From positions 379,071 to 443,070 of the forward strand of contig NZ_LMDF01000006.1 of NCBI RefSeq assembly GCF_001425745.1: a stretch of 64,000 bases of DNA. The letters run 5' to 3'. The notes under the pieces were generated by a model, which had not been told where the DNA came from, did no database searches, and worked only from the letters and a program-made list of their open reading frames with translations. Source of the stretch: Caulobacter sp. Root343 (GTDB taxonomy: Bacteria > Pseudomonadota > Alphaproteobacteria > Caulobacterales > Caulobacteraceae). The position numbers were made by a program, and so were the translations under genes. Shown in pieces: positions 19,132 to 26,298 of the stretch (position 1 is the first letter of the stretch; every line of letters begins with the position of its first letter).

Positions 19132-19205
19132 TGGAGGCCCGGCCCGGAATCGAACCGGGGTGCGCGGATTTGCAGTCCGCTGCGTCACCACTCCGCCACC
19201 GGGCC
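19132..19205 (-). tRNA. tRNA-Cys (GCA)
   Basis: A 74-base tRNA on the minus strand. The acceptor stem GGCCCGG pairs with CCGGGCC, followed by T and an encoded CCA. The anticodon stem GCGGA/TCCGC encloses CTGCAAA with anticodon GCA, which reads Cys codons. The T arm GGTTCGATTCC is standard. It sits at the left edge of the mobile-looking island, but I found no copy of its 3' end further along the window, so use of this tRNA as an attachment site is not supported. Confidence 0.95.
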
Positions 19206-19348
19206 ATCCGGGCGTCGACGCAAGTCACGTCGGCGGGGGAGGGCGTTCGATACAGGAGCGCTCGCAGCGCTGCAACTTCGAAATCGCCCGATCAGGATCG
19301 CCGTCACCAGCTCCTACCGAGCGCGCCAATCGGAGCCCGGTTGAACAA

Positions 19349-19374
19349 ATGCTACGTATCGTCATCATTGTCAA
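19349..19374 (-). promoter_or_regulatory. Copy of the integrase-promoter motif (GACGATACGTAGC)
   Basis: Read on the minus strand, these 26 bases match the region in front of the integrase (22511-22536) at all but three positions, and 18 are identical in a row. The match starts with TTGACA and ends in GATACGTAGCAT. Here no integrase start follows. The copy sits about 145 bases upstream of tRNA-Cys on the same strand and about 150 bases before the tail-protein fragment on the other. On the plus strand the same bases can be read as MLRIVI, but the frame soon stops. Confidence 0.4.
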
Positions 19375-19506
19375 CCCCGCCTTCGTCGAAGAGGCGCTCG
19401 ACCTCATCGCACCGCTCCGTCTGCTCTGGCGTGGCGATTTGCCGGCTTCGAACCTCGCGCGTGGGTGGACGGTTTCACCTCAGCCGACCTCTTGCCCCGC
19501 TGATCC

Positions 19507-19953
19507 GTGATCGCCCGCCAGCGCTGCGGATCTGCGATCGACAGCAGGTGTTCGCCCAACACAAGCGTTCAGTACACGGCGGCCACCGGCGGTGTTCAGC
19601 CGCCGCAAGGGCAGGTGAGCTTTACGCTGGAAAACGGGCACAACTATCAATTCATGCTCAGAAAGGGCCAATGGTACCTGCTGGGTTTCGATTATTCCTA
19701 CGGAACACTGGCCTACGATCCGCCCAGCCTGGGGGCCCAAGGCTATGCCTCAGCGGGCCCTGTCTCTGTTCCCGGGGCCAGCGTCGGGGACATCGTCGAG
19801 GTCAGCTTCAGCAATCCACTGACCGGCGGCGTCATACTGACCGCTTTCGTGAGCGCGGCCAACCAGTGCTATGCCGTGTTCTTTAACCCGACGGCCGGGG
19901 CCATTGACCTTCCGCCCGGAACGATCACCGTCCAAGCTAGGAAAGCTTCCTGA
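19507..19953 (+). pseudogene. C-terminal fragment of a phage tail-fibre-like protein
   Basis: An open stretch of 148 codons whose last 120 residues look like the C-terminal domain of a phage tail or tail-fibre protein: GHNYQFMLRKGQWYLLGFDYS, then VGDIVEVSFSNPLTGGVILTAF and IDLPPGTITVQ at the end. In phage proteins this beta-rich module follows a longer shaft or repeat region, which is missing here. The GTG at 19507 is just the first available start. Residues before about 30 do not look like a fibre protein. It seems to be the surviving end of a larger gene. The next short frame overlaps its stop as TGATG. Confidence 0.5.
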
Positions 19954-20042
19954 TGTTTGATGCTCGCTATTTTGTCCTGGCGGGCTTCATCACGGTCGCT
20001 TGGGCGATGTTCACTAAGGCTTGCGGATCAGTCGAACGTTGA
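19953..20042 (+). CDS. Possible 29-residue single-span membrane protein
   Basis: A very short gene with one hydrophobic segment (YFVLAGFITVAWAMF). Its ATG overlaps the stop of the tail-fibre fragment as TGATG, and an AGGAAAG ribosome site lies about 10 bases upstream, so it would be coupled to the fragment. Small membrane proteins after tail genes are common in phages. It overlaps the end of the convergent RES toxin gene by 29 bases. The start signal and coding look are the only support. Confidence 0.35.
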   Translation: MFDARYFVLAGFITVAWAMFTKACGSVER

Positions 20043-20598
20043 GGTCGCTCAGGGCCGGGACAAGAGCGCTCAGCATCATCAGCGGGTGGACGGGGCCGGC
20101 CGTCAGTTTGCCAACGCCGCGGTCATAGACAGCGACGCATTCCTCGCGGCTATGGCGCGAGGTGTAGATTAGACCGTCCAGCGTTGGGGCCTGTTCGTAG
20201 ATTTCGGCGCTGAAGCTGCGGCCGGCCTTCTGGTTGCGTGCAAACAGGGCGTCGGTCTTCACGCCGAGTTGGGTCGGGCCAAGCCCGGTCAGATCGAGTA
20301 GCCGCAGAGGCGCTGTCGAGGCGACCACCGTGACGCCCCAGGTTTCAACTTCTTCCTGGGTGAGATCGCGTTTGGACTTGCCGGCGAAACGGTCGCGCAC
20401 CAGCGTCTCGGCGACGCAGGTTACAAGCGCGGGAGCCGCATAGAGCAATCGGAAGGCGTCGGTCGGGCTGGCAAAGCGCGTGCGGCCATAGCCCATACCC
20501 AAGGGCGTAGTCGCGTTGGCCAACAGCGTGGCGCGCAGGTAGTCGCCCAGATCGCGATTCACGGTGAACCGATCGAGGACGGCGCGATCGAACTTCAC
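20014..20598 (-). CDS. RES-domain toxin of a RES/Xre-type toxin-antitoxin pair
   Basis: A 194-residue RES-domain protein. In this family RES toxins (ParT, MbcT) deplete or modify NAD-related substrates and stop growth. It has GYGRTRFASPTDAFRLLYAA near residue 36, with the conserved Arg, and APALVTCVAETLVRDRF, with the conserved Glu. VYDRGVGKL and SALVPALSDLNVRLIRKP end the fold. The GTG start overlaps the antitoxin stop as GTGA, so the two are translationally coupled, antitoxin first. Length is typical. It lies in the mobile island next to an integrase, where such pairs often stabilise elements. Confidence 0.85.
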   Translation of the reverse strand: MKFDRAVLDRFTVNRDLGDYLRATLLANATTPLGMGYGRTRFASPTDAFRLLYAAPALVTCVAETLVRDRFAGKSKRDLTQEEVETWGVTVVASTAPLRLLDLTGLGPTQLGVKTDALFARNQKAGRSFSAEIYEQAPTLDGLIYTSRHSREECVAVYDRGVGKLTAGPVHPLMMLSALVPALSDLNVRLIRKP

Positions 20599-21308
20599 GG
20601 CTGACCGTAGTCCCGGGCCGCGAGATCGGCGATCTCGCGGACCTTACCGGCCTTCAGCTGCGCGAGCGGCGTCTGTTCGTCGAGCTCGGGATGGGGTGAG
20701 ATCAGCCACAACCAGGCGGTACGGGGTTCGCGGATGATGGTCAGCACGGACGTCAGCCCTTCGACGGGGCGAGCGTCGATGAACTGGGCGATGGGGAAGA
20801 CATGGGCGCGCCGGCCCTTGAGCAGGCCCACGACCGCGCCTTGTTGTTGCCAGGCGTGCAGGGAGGAGCGGGCGATGCCGTAGTCGCGCCGCAGCTCCGT
20901 TGATCCGGCCACCGGTCCGGCCCAATCCTCGAGCTTCATGGGCTCGGCGTAGGCGCTCAGACGGCGTTGGCCTTCTTCCAAACTTAGGAGCGCGCCTAGA
21001 CCTTCCCCGCGCATGGCGCTTGGGTTCTCTGGCCTAGCCGTCGTCGCCGACGTCTCCGCCAGGATCTCCCGCATCGCCTTCAGCACCCGGTCCTGGCTGA
21101 CCACATCGTTGGCCAGGGCCGCTTGCTGGGCTTCAGTCAGCTTGGTCGTCAGGTAAGCAGCGGCGGAAAGGGCCTGGCCGGTCATCGCTAGACGGCGGGG
21201 ACTGAGGCGCGGGTGGCTTTTGGACAGCAGGGCGACGAGTTGCTGGGGGTCAAGGCCCAGAGGATTGTCGCTTGCGGCTGGCCGACGCCGCGCGGGGGAG
21301 GTGGACAT
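20595..21308 (-). CDS. Xre/ParS/MbcA-type antitoxin
   Basis: A 237-residue cytoplasmic antitoxin with a C-terminal toxin-binding domain of the Xre/MbcA/ParS type (LTIIREPRTAWLWLISPHP, residues about 185-203). It is preceded by ELRRDYGIARSSLHAWQQQG, a helix-turn-helix-like segment near 142. The N-terminal 60 residues are longer than in minimal family members. I chose the ATG at 21308 because a GGAG ribosome site precedes it by 7 bases. An in-frame ATG lies at 21326. It probably blocks the RES toxin and represses its own promoter. Three 9-base direct repeats sit just upstream. Confidence 0.82.
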   Translation of the reverse strand: MSTSPARRRPAASDNPLGLDPQQLVALLSKSHPRLSPRRLAMTGQALSAAAYLTTKLTEAQQAALANDVVSQDRVLKAMREILAETSATTARPENPSAMRGEGLGALLSLEEGQRRLSAYAEPMKLEDWAGPVAGSTELRRDYGIARSSLHAWQQQGAVVGLLKGRRAHVFPIAQFIDARPVEGLTSVLTIIREPRTAWLWLISPHPELDEQTPLAQLKAGKVREIADLAARDYGQP

Positions 21309-21357
21309 AGGGCGCTCCGGACTCATCTGCGACCCATATAGGGCAAAATGGCCTTTT

Positions 21358-21380
21358 TGTCCAGAATGTCCCAATTGTCC
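21358..21380 (-). promoter_or_regulatory. Three TGTCC repeats at 9-bp spacing, candidate antitoxin operator
   Basis: TGTCC (GGACA when read toward the antitoxin gene) occurs at 21358, 21367 and 21376, an exact 9-base period, 50-73 bases upstream of the antitoxin start. Xre/ParS-type antitoxins usually bind repeats in their own promoter, so this is a good operator candidate. The 9-bp spacing does not match the 10.5-bp helix turn, so binding on one face is not a given. Confidence 0.45.
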
Positions 21381-21401
21381 CGTGTGTGCTTGAAGCTGCG
21401 G

Positions 21402-22475
21402 CTATGGCCCCTCGGGCCACAAAGCCATGGGACTTGGTGGCGGAAGCGCGATCTCGCTCTGCCGAAGACGTCGCCGGGCCAAAGCCCGCGCGATGGTGCC
21501 GCGGTGGGCATAGCGCTCCAGGCAGGCGAGGTTGCGAAAACTGTGGCCCGTGCAGAAGGCCACCTCCTGTAACGACCAGCCGTCGGCCAGGCGACGGGTG
21601 ACGAAGGTGCCGCGTAGGTCGTGGAAGGTGAGGTCGGTGATCCCGGCCTTGCGGCAATAGTAGCGCCAGGCGTTGCGAAAACCCCCTTCCGAGGCCCAGG
21701 CTTGACCGTCCTGGCGCACCAGCACGAACGGACTGCTTCGCGGCGCGATCTCCAGCGCCCGCGCCAGGGGCGGAGTGATCGGCACGGCGACGTCCTGGCG
21801 TGTCTTGGCCTGCCGCAGACCGATCACGTCGCCATCGATGTCGCGCCAGCGCAGGGCCAGAAGGTCGCTCTGTCGCTGGCCGGTCTCCACCGCCAGGATC
21901 AACGCCAGGGCCAGGTTGGGCGCGGCGACGGCGACAAAGGCCTCGACGTCTTCCGGCCGCCAGATCTTGTAGCGACGGTCGCTGCGATAAAGGGGCGGGA
22001 TGCCTGCGGCGCGATTCCGCTCGACGAGGCCGCGACCGGCGGCCCAGCCAAGCAAGGACTTGAGCACTTGAACGCGGTAATCGGCCCGGCGTGGACTGGC
22101 CGCGCGGCGGTCGCGCCAGGCGAAGATCCGCTGGGCGGCGACCTTGTCGTCGAAGGCCGACAGCGGCTCTCGCCCGAAGGCGCGGCCGATGCGGCCCAGC
22201 TGTTCGCGGTAGTCGTCCTGGGTGCGCGGGGCCAGACGCTTGAACTCCGGCGACTGCTGGTAGCGCCAGACGAGGTGGCCAAGGCTGCCGGCCCTGGGCT
22301 CTGGGCCCAGCAGGGCCGCGTCGAGCCGGGCGGGGAAGCTCTCGGCATCGGGCGCGCCGAGCGGGATGTAGCGCCGGCCGCGGCGCAGGAAGGCTTGGGC
22401 TTGATCGCCGCCATGGCGGGCGGGGGCGACGACGACGCCCTTGGGCATGCCAGTCGCGCGCGGCAATGCATTCAT
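21402..22475 (-). CDS. Tyrosine recombinase / phage-type integrase
   Basis: A 357-residue tyrosine recombinase that would integrate or excise the island. It has an N-terminal SAM-like DNA-binding domain (SLGHLVWRYQQSPEF, near residue 63, then APRTQDDYREQLGRI). The catalytic residues are Arg in ETGQRQSDLLALRWRD, HxxR in FHDLRGTFVTRR, His in FCTGHS and Tyr in LERYAHRGT. All are present. GGAGG lies 8 bases before the ATG at 22475. Two copies of the GACGATAMGTAGC motif lie upstream. The gene looks intact. The next genes on the strand are the antitoxin and toxin, about 90 bases downstream. Confidence 0.9.
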   Translation of the reverse strand: MNALPRATGMPKGVVVAPARHGGDQAQAFLRRGRRYIPLGAPDAESFPARLDAALLGPEPRAGSLGHLVWRYQQSPEFKRLAPRTQDDYREQLGRIGRAFGREPLSAFDDKVAAQRIFAWRDRRAASPRRADYRVQVLKSLLGWAAGRGLVERNRAAGIPPLYRSDRRYKIWRPEDVEAFVAVAAPNLALALILAVETGQRQSDLLALRWRDIDGDVIGLRQAKTRQDVAVPITPPLARALEIAPRSSPFVLVRQDGQAWASEGGFRNAWRYYCRKAGITDLTFHDLRGTFVTRRLADGWSLQEVAFCTGHSFRNLACLERYAHRGTIARALARRRLRQSEIALPPPSPMALWPEGP

Positions 22476-22510
22476 CTTCGGGCCTCCAGATCATTCGGTC
22501 GCCCTTTTGA

Positions 22511-22553
22511 ATGCTACGTATCGTCATCGACGTCAATGCTACTTATCGTCTTC
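22511..22553 (-). promoter_or_regulatory. Two GACGATAMGTAGC repeats in front of the integrase
   Basis: Read on the minus strand the sequence holds GACGATAAGTAGCATT then GACGATACGTAGCATT, with starts 25 bases apart. They end about 36 bases before the integrase start codon. The second copy is preceded by TTGACG. Similar sequence occurs at 25646-25661, next to the XRE gene, and at 19349-19374. The repeats look like regulator sites or a doubled promoter; I could not assign a clear -10 box. Confidence 0.5.
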
Positions 22554-22576
22554 ATTATCCGCCATTGTTTTTGAGC

Positions 22577-22939
22577 GCGCGTCGCCGCCAACCGCGCGGC
22601 ATGGGGTCAGCGCGACGCCTTGGTCATGGCTTCGGATTTGGTGAACAGCGACAGCGTTTGGCCTAGCGCCAGAAGGTCCATCTAGTCGGCACGTGTTGCA
22701 CGAGCCCATAGTGCCATACGGTTTCGAAGCCCTCTTCGGGCGCGCGCCGGTAGGCCGGGATCCTTAGCGCAAGCGGCGCATCGGGCGGCTTGGTGTTTAT
22801 TGGCGGGTTTAAAATTTTTGCCCATCAAATTGCTCTTTTAGCGTTGAGCAGAAGGGGGGATGTAGGTAAAAATACGCGCGTGAAGATCAGTCCCCTGTAA
22901 TGGAAAATTTGATCCCAGAATATTTGAATGAATTGACAG
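22577..22939. other. AT-richer stretch between integrase and tail spike
   Basis: This 363-base gap has no gene I can support. On the minus strand a 50-codon open stretch ends at 22663 (...EEGFETVWHYGLVQHVPTRW...) and has coding-like GC3, but it has no start codon with a ribosome site. It could be the remnant 3' end of a phage gene. The base composition near 22800-22930 is clearly AT-richer than the neighbours. Confidence 0.35.
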
Positions 22940-24856
22940 CTATTCGGAAGTGAGGCGGCTGTATGTAATGCGCAGAGGATTATTGTTTGTGTCCGTAACT
23001 AGAATCGCGACGGTGATGTCGCCACCGTCCGACACGATGCCCGAAACTGAAGTGGTGTCGGTGTTAAGCGCAAGCGAGCCTATTCTTCCATCAGCATTTA
23101 CTGCGACGCTATTGGTAGAAAAGCCGCGCACCTCAAGATCGAACTTGAAGCCGCCGGATCCGGCCGCCAGGGTTGCTCCAGTATCCCAGACGGAAACCAA
23201 ATTGGCGCCTTGCGTCATAGTGACCCGAACCCTGCCATTGACCGCACCGCTCGTCCGTTGGCCGCGAAGCTTGAGGGTGGCGAGTGGAAGGGGTTGGGCA
23301 TTTCCAGGCACCGCTTTGGTGAGGAGAGCAGGGAGTGTGTATGAGAACAGAGTTTGCTCACCCGAGCCGCCAGTATAGCTCTGCGCCGAGTAGGTAGACG
23401 AGCCATACACGGCCATGCGCCTACCCGTCGTCTGACGCGTGTCCTCGGCGCTCACGACAAGGTCGCGCGTCCCTTGATATAGCAGACCAGAATAGCCTAG
23501 GCGCAGGCCAGGAATCGACCCGATGGCCGAGACGACGCTGGTCAGCGTGAGATTTCCACCGATGGAGATGTCCGACGAACCGGAGCCGACGGCGCCGAAC
23601 AGGCCCGAAGAGACGTTCGCGAAAATCGCACAATCGCGAATGTACCCGGAAAGGTCGAATAGCTTATAAATGGGGCCTTGGATGTTGAAGCTGTAGTTCG
23701 CGATATTCGCGCCAGAAGCCCCAGCAATCGCCGCTGCGGAGGTGGTGTCGGAACTTAGACGACCGTGAATTTTGCCAGCAGTTGACGTGGTGGCGAAATA
23801 CACAGCTGGAACACTCGTCGCGGTGCTCTGGTTTTCAGTCCGTAGCTCGTCTGCGTTGACATTGCAGCCGCCACCGTTTCCGTGCGCGTCCACGAGGAAA
23901 ATACGCCCGGCTGATCCGGCCCCCGTAAGCGCACAATAAGTGCTGCGGATCGACAGCGAGTTGCCGCCGGAAAATTCCAGCGGCGCGACGTACTCGGCGA
24001 CGAATTCACATCGATCGATATATCCTTGGGTGAAGTCGACGGCCGTTGGGATCGTGATGAATTTCGATGCGATGGATGCAGGCTTCGTCTCCCCGATCAC
24101 GACGCCGCCCTTGGCTTCGGTATCGATGATCCTGCTCAAGTCAGAATTATAGACCACGATCGCATAATTGGTCGTCGCCCCGAAGACGGTGACGGAGCAA
24201 TCGACAATCTGTTGCGTATTGCCGGCGCTGCCTCCCACGGACTTCGCCAGCAGGACGCCGCATGTCGCCTTTGAGGCGCCGCTGGGCGAGATGCCGATAC
24301 TGCGCAAGCCGCCGCGCCCGTTGCCGCACATATCGAGCACGGGATACTCTTCGCCAGCGGGAAAGGCGTGCGAGATCACCGACTTGAAGCGGCCCTGACC
24401 AACGATCCAGAAATTCGTGTTCGATGAGGCACCCTGGCAATTCAAAGAGCGCGCGACCTTATAGGTGGCCCCGGCAAGGAAAAGCTGCACACCCTGAAGC
24501 TTGCAAAAATCGATGGCGTTCTGCAGCGCGACGCTATCATCCGTAGTCCCATCGCCGGCGGCGCCAAACATCTCAGGATACGGGCTAGTGCAGGCAATCT
24601 CCCACCAAGCACCATCCATGCTTTGGAATTTACCCTGGTGAGATGGCGCGGAACTGACGCGCTTATACAGAGCAGCGCCGCCATCGCCAGCAGCGTAGTA
24701 GCCAGAGAGTTGAAGTTGGTTCACCGTCGATGGGACGTACAGCGCTGTTGCGGCGCTAAGTGTATCGATCGACAGAGCTAGACCGGCGGACGCCATTCCG
24801 GCGGCAATAGCAGCGCGGTCAGCAGGGACGCTCGTGTCATAGCTGTCTTGGGTCAC
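22940..24856 (-). CDS. Phage-type tail spike with pectate-lyase-3 beta-helix
   Basis: A 638-residue protein resembling a phage tail spike or receptor-binding protein. Residues about 96-110 carry YPEMFGAAGDGTTDDSVA, the start of the Pectate_lyase_3 fold. After it comes a long Gly/Ser/Ala-rich parallel beta-helix (about residues 100-470), and then a C-terminal beta domain (SAQSYTGGSGEQTLFSYTLPA onward) of the kind that caps spikes. The GTG start at 24856 overlaps the stop of a 40-residue gene as GTGA. No other structural gene of a phage is nearby, so this is a stranded tail gene. It could serve a defective tail particle or have been recruited as a surface glycan enzyme. There is no signal peptide. 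Confidence 0.75.
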   Translation of the reverse strand: MTQDSYDTSVPADRAAIAAGMASAGLALSIDTLSAATALYVPSTVNQLQLSGYYAAGDGGAALYKRVSSAPSHQGKFQSMDGAWWEIACTSPYPEMFGAAGDGTTDDSVALQNAIDFCKLQGVQLFLAGATYKVARSLNCQGASSNTNFWIVGQGRFKSVISHAFPAGEEYPVLDMCGNGRGGLRSIGISPSGASKATCGVLLAKSVGGSAGNTQQIVDCSVTVFGATTNYAIVVYNSDLSRIIDTEAKGGVVIGETKPASIASKFITIPTAVDFTQGYIDRCEFVAEYVAPLEFSGGNSLSIRSTYCALTGAGSAGRIFLVDAHGNGGGCNVNADELRTENQSTATSVPAVYFATTSTAGKIHGRLSSDTTSAAAIAGASGANIANYSFNIQGPIYKLFDLSGYIRDCAIFANVSSGLFGAVGSGSSDISIGGNLTLTSVVSAIGSIPGLRLGYSGLLYQGTRDLVVSAEDTRQTTGRRMAVYGSSTYSAQSYTGGSGEQTLFSYTLPALLTKAVPGNAQPLPLATLKLRGQRTSGAVNGRVRVTMTQGANLVSVWDTGATLAAGSGGFKFDLEVRGFSTNSVAVNADGRIGSLALNTDTTSVSGIVSDGGDITVAILVTDTNNNPLRITYSRLTSE

Positions 24857-24975
24857 GAACTGACTCCGATCACCACGTAAGCGCCATTAATGGTGACGGG
24901 AATGCCGCCGATGAAGAGCGCGCCGGCAGGCACGCCCTCGTTAGCGGTGAGGGGGCGTCTACTTGGACGTGTCAT
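24853..24975 (-). CDS. 40-residue protein coupled to the tail spike gene
   Basis: A 40-residue gene whose TGA overlaps the GTG of the spike gene as GTGA, so the two would be translationally coupled. It has a clear GGGGAG ribosome site 7-12 bases before its ATG. The protein starts MTRPSRRPLTANEGVPAG and ends in a hydrophobic tail (IPVTINGAYVVIGVSS). Such tiny proteins in front of a tail spike are common in phages but rarely named. The only evidence is the signals and spacing; I know no function. It could be an assembly helper. Confidence 0.5.
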   Translation of the reverse strand: MTRPSRRPLTANEGVPAGALFIGGIPVTINGAYVVIGVSS

Positions 24976-25272
24976 GTTGAGGCTCCCCGTTAGGTGCATT
25001 TGATTGCCCCCACAGCGATCGCACCTTCGGCGTATTCCGGCTGATCTGGTCTAATTGCGTACGCTACGCATAGTAGCGCCTGAGGCTGCCCACAACTGTA
25101 CAAAGACGTCCATCGGTAAAGTTTCGAGCGCTGGTGTGCATGCGCATATCCATCATTCGATGGACCGGCAGCCGAGTAGCTCCGCTCGACTCCCGCCCGC
25201 GGTTCAGGTTTAGCTTGGTCTCAAGCGTGGATCGGCGACGGCTTCATGCAACCGATCACTGAGGCGACGACG

Positions 25273-25556
25273 ATGACCCTCCCGCCCGATCAGCACCCTT
25301 CGACAAGTACACGCCGGGCCTGAGCTATGTTGGCGTGCGGTTCCCACCGGGCGTGCCGTTTGCCTCCATGGACGTCGTCATGACGCTGACGAATCTCATG
25401 GAAGTAGTACGGAGCATATTGCTGCGGTTCAAATCGGACTTCGGGCCACCCGATCCACTACCACCTAAGCCCAGGCGAGCGTTCTTTCCTCTCGAGACGG
25501 GCGTCGGAGCTGGCTTTTATGCCGGCTCGGTGCGGCGCGGCGCGCAAGGCGAATAG
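25273..25556 (+). pseudogene. Possible frameshifted small gene
   Basis: An ATG at 25273 with GAGG 8 bases before it starts MTLPPDQHP and soon stops. Shifting frame just after residue 9 gives FDKYTPGLSYVGVRFPPG and a continuous frame to 25556 with a hydrophobic helix (MDVVMTLTNLMEVVRSILL). The continuity suggests one indel in a gene of about 94 codons. I recognise no family. A sequencing error would give the same picture. Confidence 0.25.
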
Positions 25557-25562
25557 GCGCGC

Positions 25563-25661
25563 CTGGCGACGACGCCCTCGGGCATGCGGTCGCTCGTGAC
25601 ATCGCATTCATCTTTAGGCCTCCGGATCGATCGGTTGCCGGCTGAAAGCTACTTATCGTCT
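25563..25661 (-). pseudogene. Vestigial 5' end and promoter of a second integrase
   Basis: Read on the minus strand, about 95 bases match the start of the intact integrase at 22475: the upstream GACGATAAGTAGC, the GGAGGC ribosome site, ATGAATGC at the start codon (25611) and then GCATGCCC.GAGGGCGTCGTCG. Similarity fades after about 50 coding bases. A small deletion breaks the frame. So a paralogue of the integrase once began here and lost its body. Identity looks roughly 75 percent by eye, so it is an old copy and not a recent duplication. Confidence 0.55.
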
Positions 25662-25697
25662 GTCGCCGCAAAGTCATCATTTTCGCAGAAGAGGGTG

Positions 25698-25928
25698 ATG
25701 AAAGCTACGCCCTCCGCCCTTCGCCGCATCGTGGCCGACAACGTCCGGCGGCTTCGGCGCGAGCTGGCGATGAGCCAGGAGGAACTGGCCGGTCAGGCCC
25801 AGTTGCATCGGACCTATGTCGGGGCGATCGAGCGGGCCGAGCGCAATCTGTCGCTCGACAACATCGAACGCTTGGCGCTGGCACTGAAGGTGGCCCCGGC
25901 GCGACTGCTGACGCCGGAAAACAGCTAG
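25698..25928 (+). CDS. Small XRE-family transcriptional regulator
   Basis: A 76-residue protein that is almost only a helix-turn-helix: VADNVRRLRRELAMSQEELA, then GQAQLHRTYVGAIERAERN and LDNIERLALALKVAP. It probably binds DNA as a dimer and acts in the cytoplasm. I chose the ATG at 25698 because GAGGGTG precedes it. The frame also extends upstream, but that part overlaps the integrase remnant. It lies divergent from that remnant, with one GACGATAAGTAGC motif between them, so it may control the integrase promoter. Confidence 0.8.
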   Translation: MKATPSALRRIVADNVRRLRRELAMSQEELAGQAQLHRTYVGAIERAERNLSLDNIERLALALKVAPARLLTPENS

Positions 25929-26298
25929 GGCTTCAAGGCGCGAAAGTCGCCTCGAGGCGGCCTGGATCGTCTAGCGGCATGCACGGCCGTCCGCGTGCAT
26001 CCGCTTTGGAAACGGAGGTCAAAGCGGGGGTGGGCCTTCAGCTTGGCGCGCTAAATAGTTGATATATTTCAAGTTGATATGGCCTATGCGCGGACTCTCA
26101 CCGCCACTACCTTTCGTAAGTTTCCATATTTCCCTTAGCCACCCTCGGGCGGCGAGGCCGGGCGCTTGTCGCCCGGAACCGGACGTTTGATCGTCTGACA
26201 AGGACGGGTTGCGGACCTTGGAATAGGTCGCCTTCGCGGCGGTGGATCGCAAACGTCACGCGGCTTGCTGAAAGCTTTGAATTCTGGACCTTGGGCGC
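25929..26298. other. Promoter region of the alpha/beta hydrolase
   Basis: This 370-base region has no gene. It contains AGTTGATAT twice at 26057 and 26072 (15 bases apart) in an AT-rich patch, and the TCGTCTGACAA site at 26191. It marks the change from the mosaic island to the sugar-degradation genes. Confidence 0.4.
26191..26201 (+). promoter_or_regulatory. TTGTCTGACAA-type site (one mismatch) before the alpha/beta hydrolase
   Basis: TCGTCTGACAA, one base off the palindrome TTGTCTGACAA, lies 98 bases before the hydrolase start. On its own it could be chance. It is listed because the same site occurs before five other carbohydrate genes in the window. Confidence 0.4.

Larger units (their letters stand above)
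24976..25697. other. Decayed segment with integrase and other gene remnants
   Basis: A 720-base stretch without an intact gene. It contains a small palindrome GCTACGCATAGTAGC at about 25052-25066, a frameshifted reading frame at 25273-25556, and the remnant start of a second integrase at 25563-25661. The order (remnant integrase, then XRE regulator divergent) looks like the edge of a lost element. Confidence 0.5.

Noticed and set aside
19132..19205. tRNA-Cys as the attachment site of the integrase
   Set aside because: No repeat of the tRNA 3' end was found near the integrase or at the right edge, and the element lies on the 5' side of the tRNA.
19349..19510. Start of a PIN-domain toxin (MLRIVI...) on the plus strand at 19349 and 22512
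   Set aside because: The first residues resemble PIN toxins, but both frames stop early and lack the conserved acidic residues. The same bases are better explained as copies of the promoter motif.
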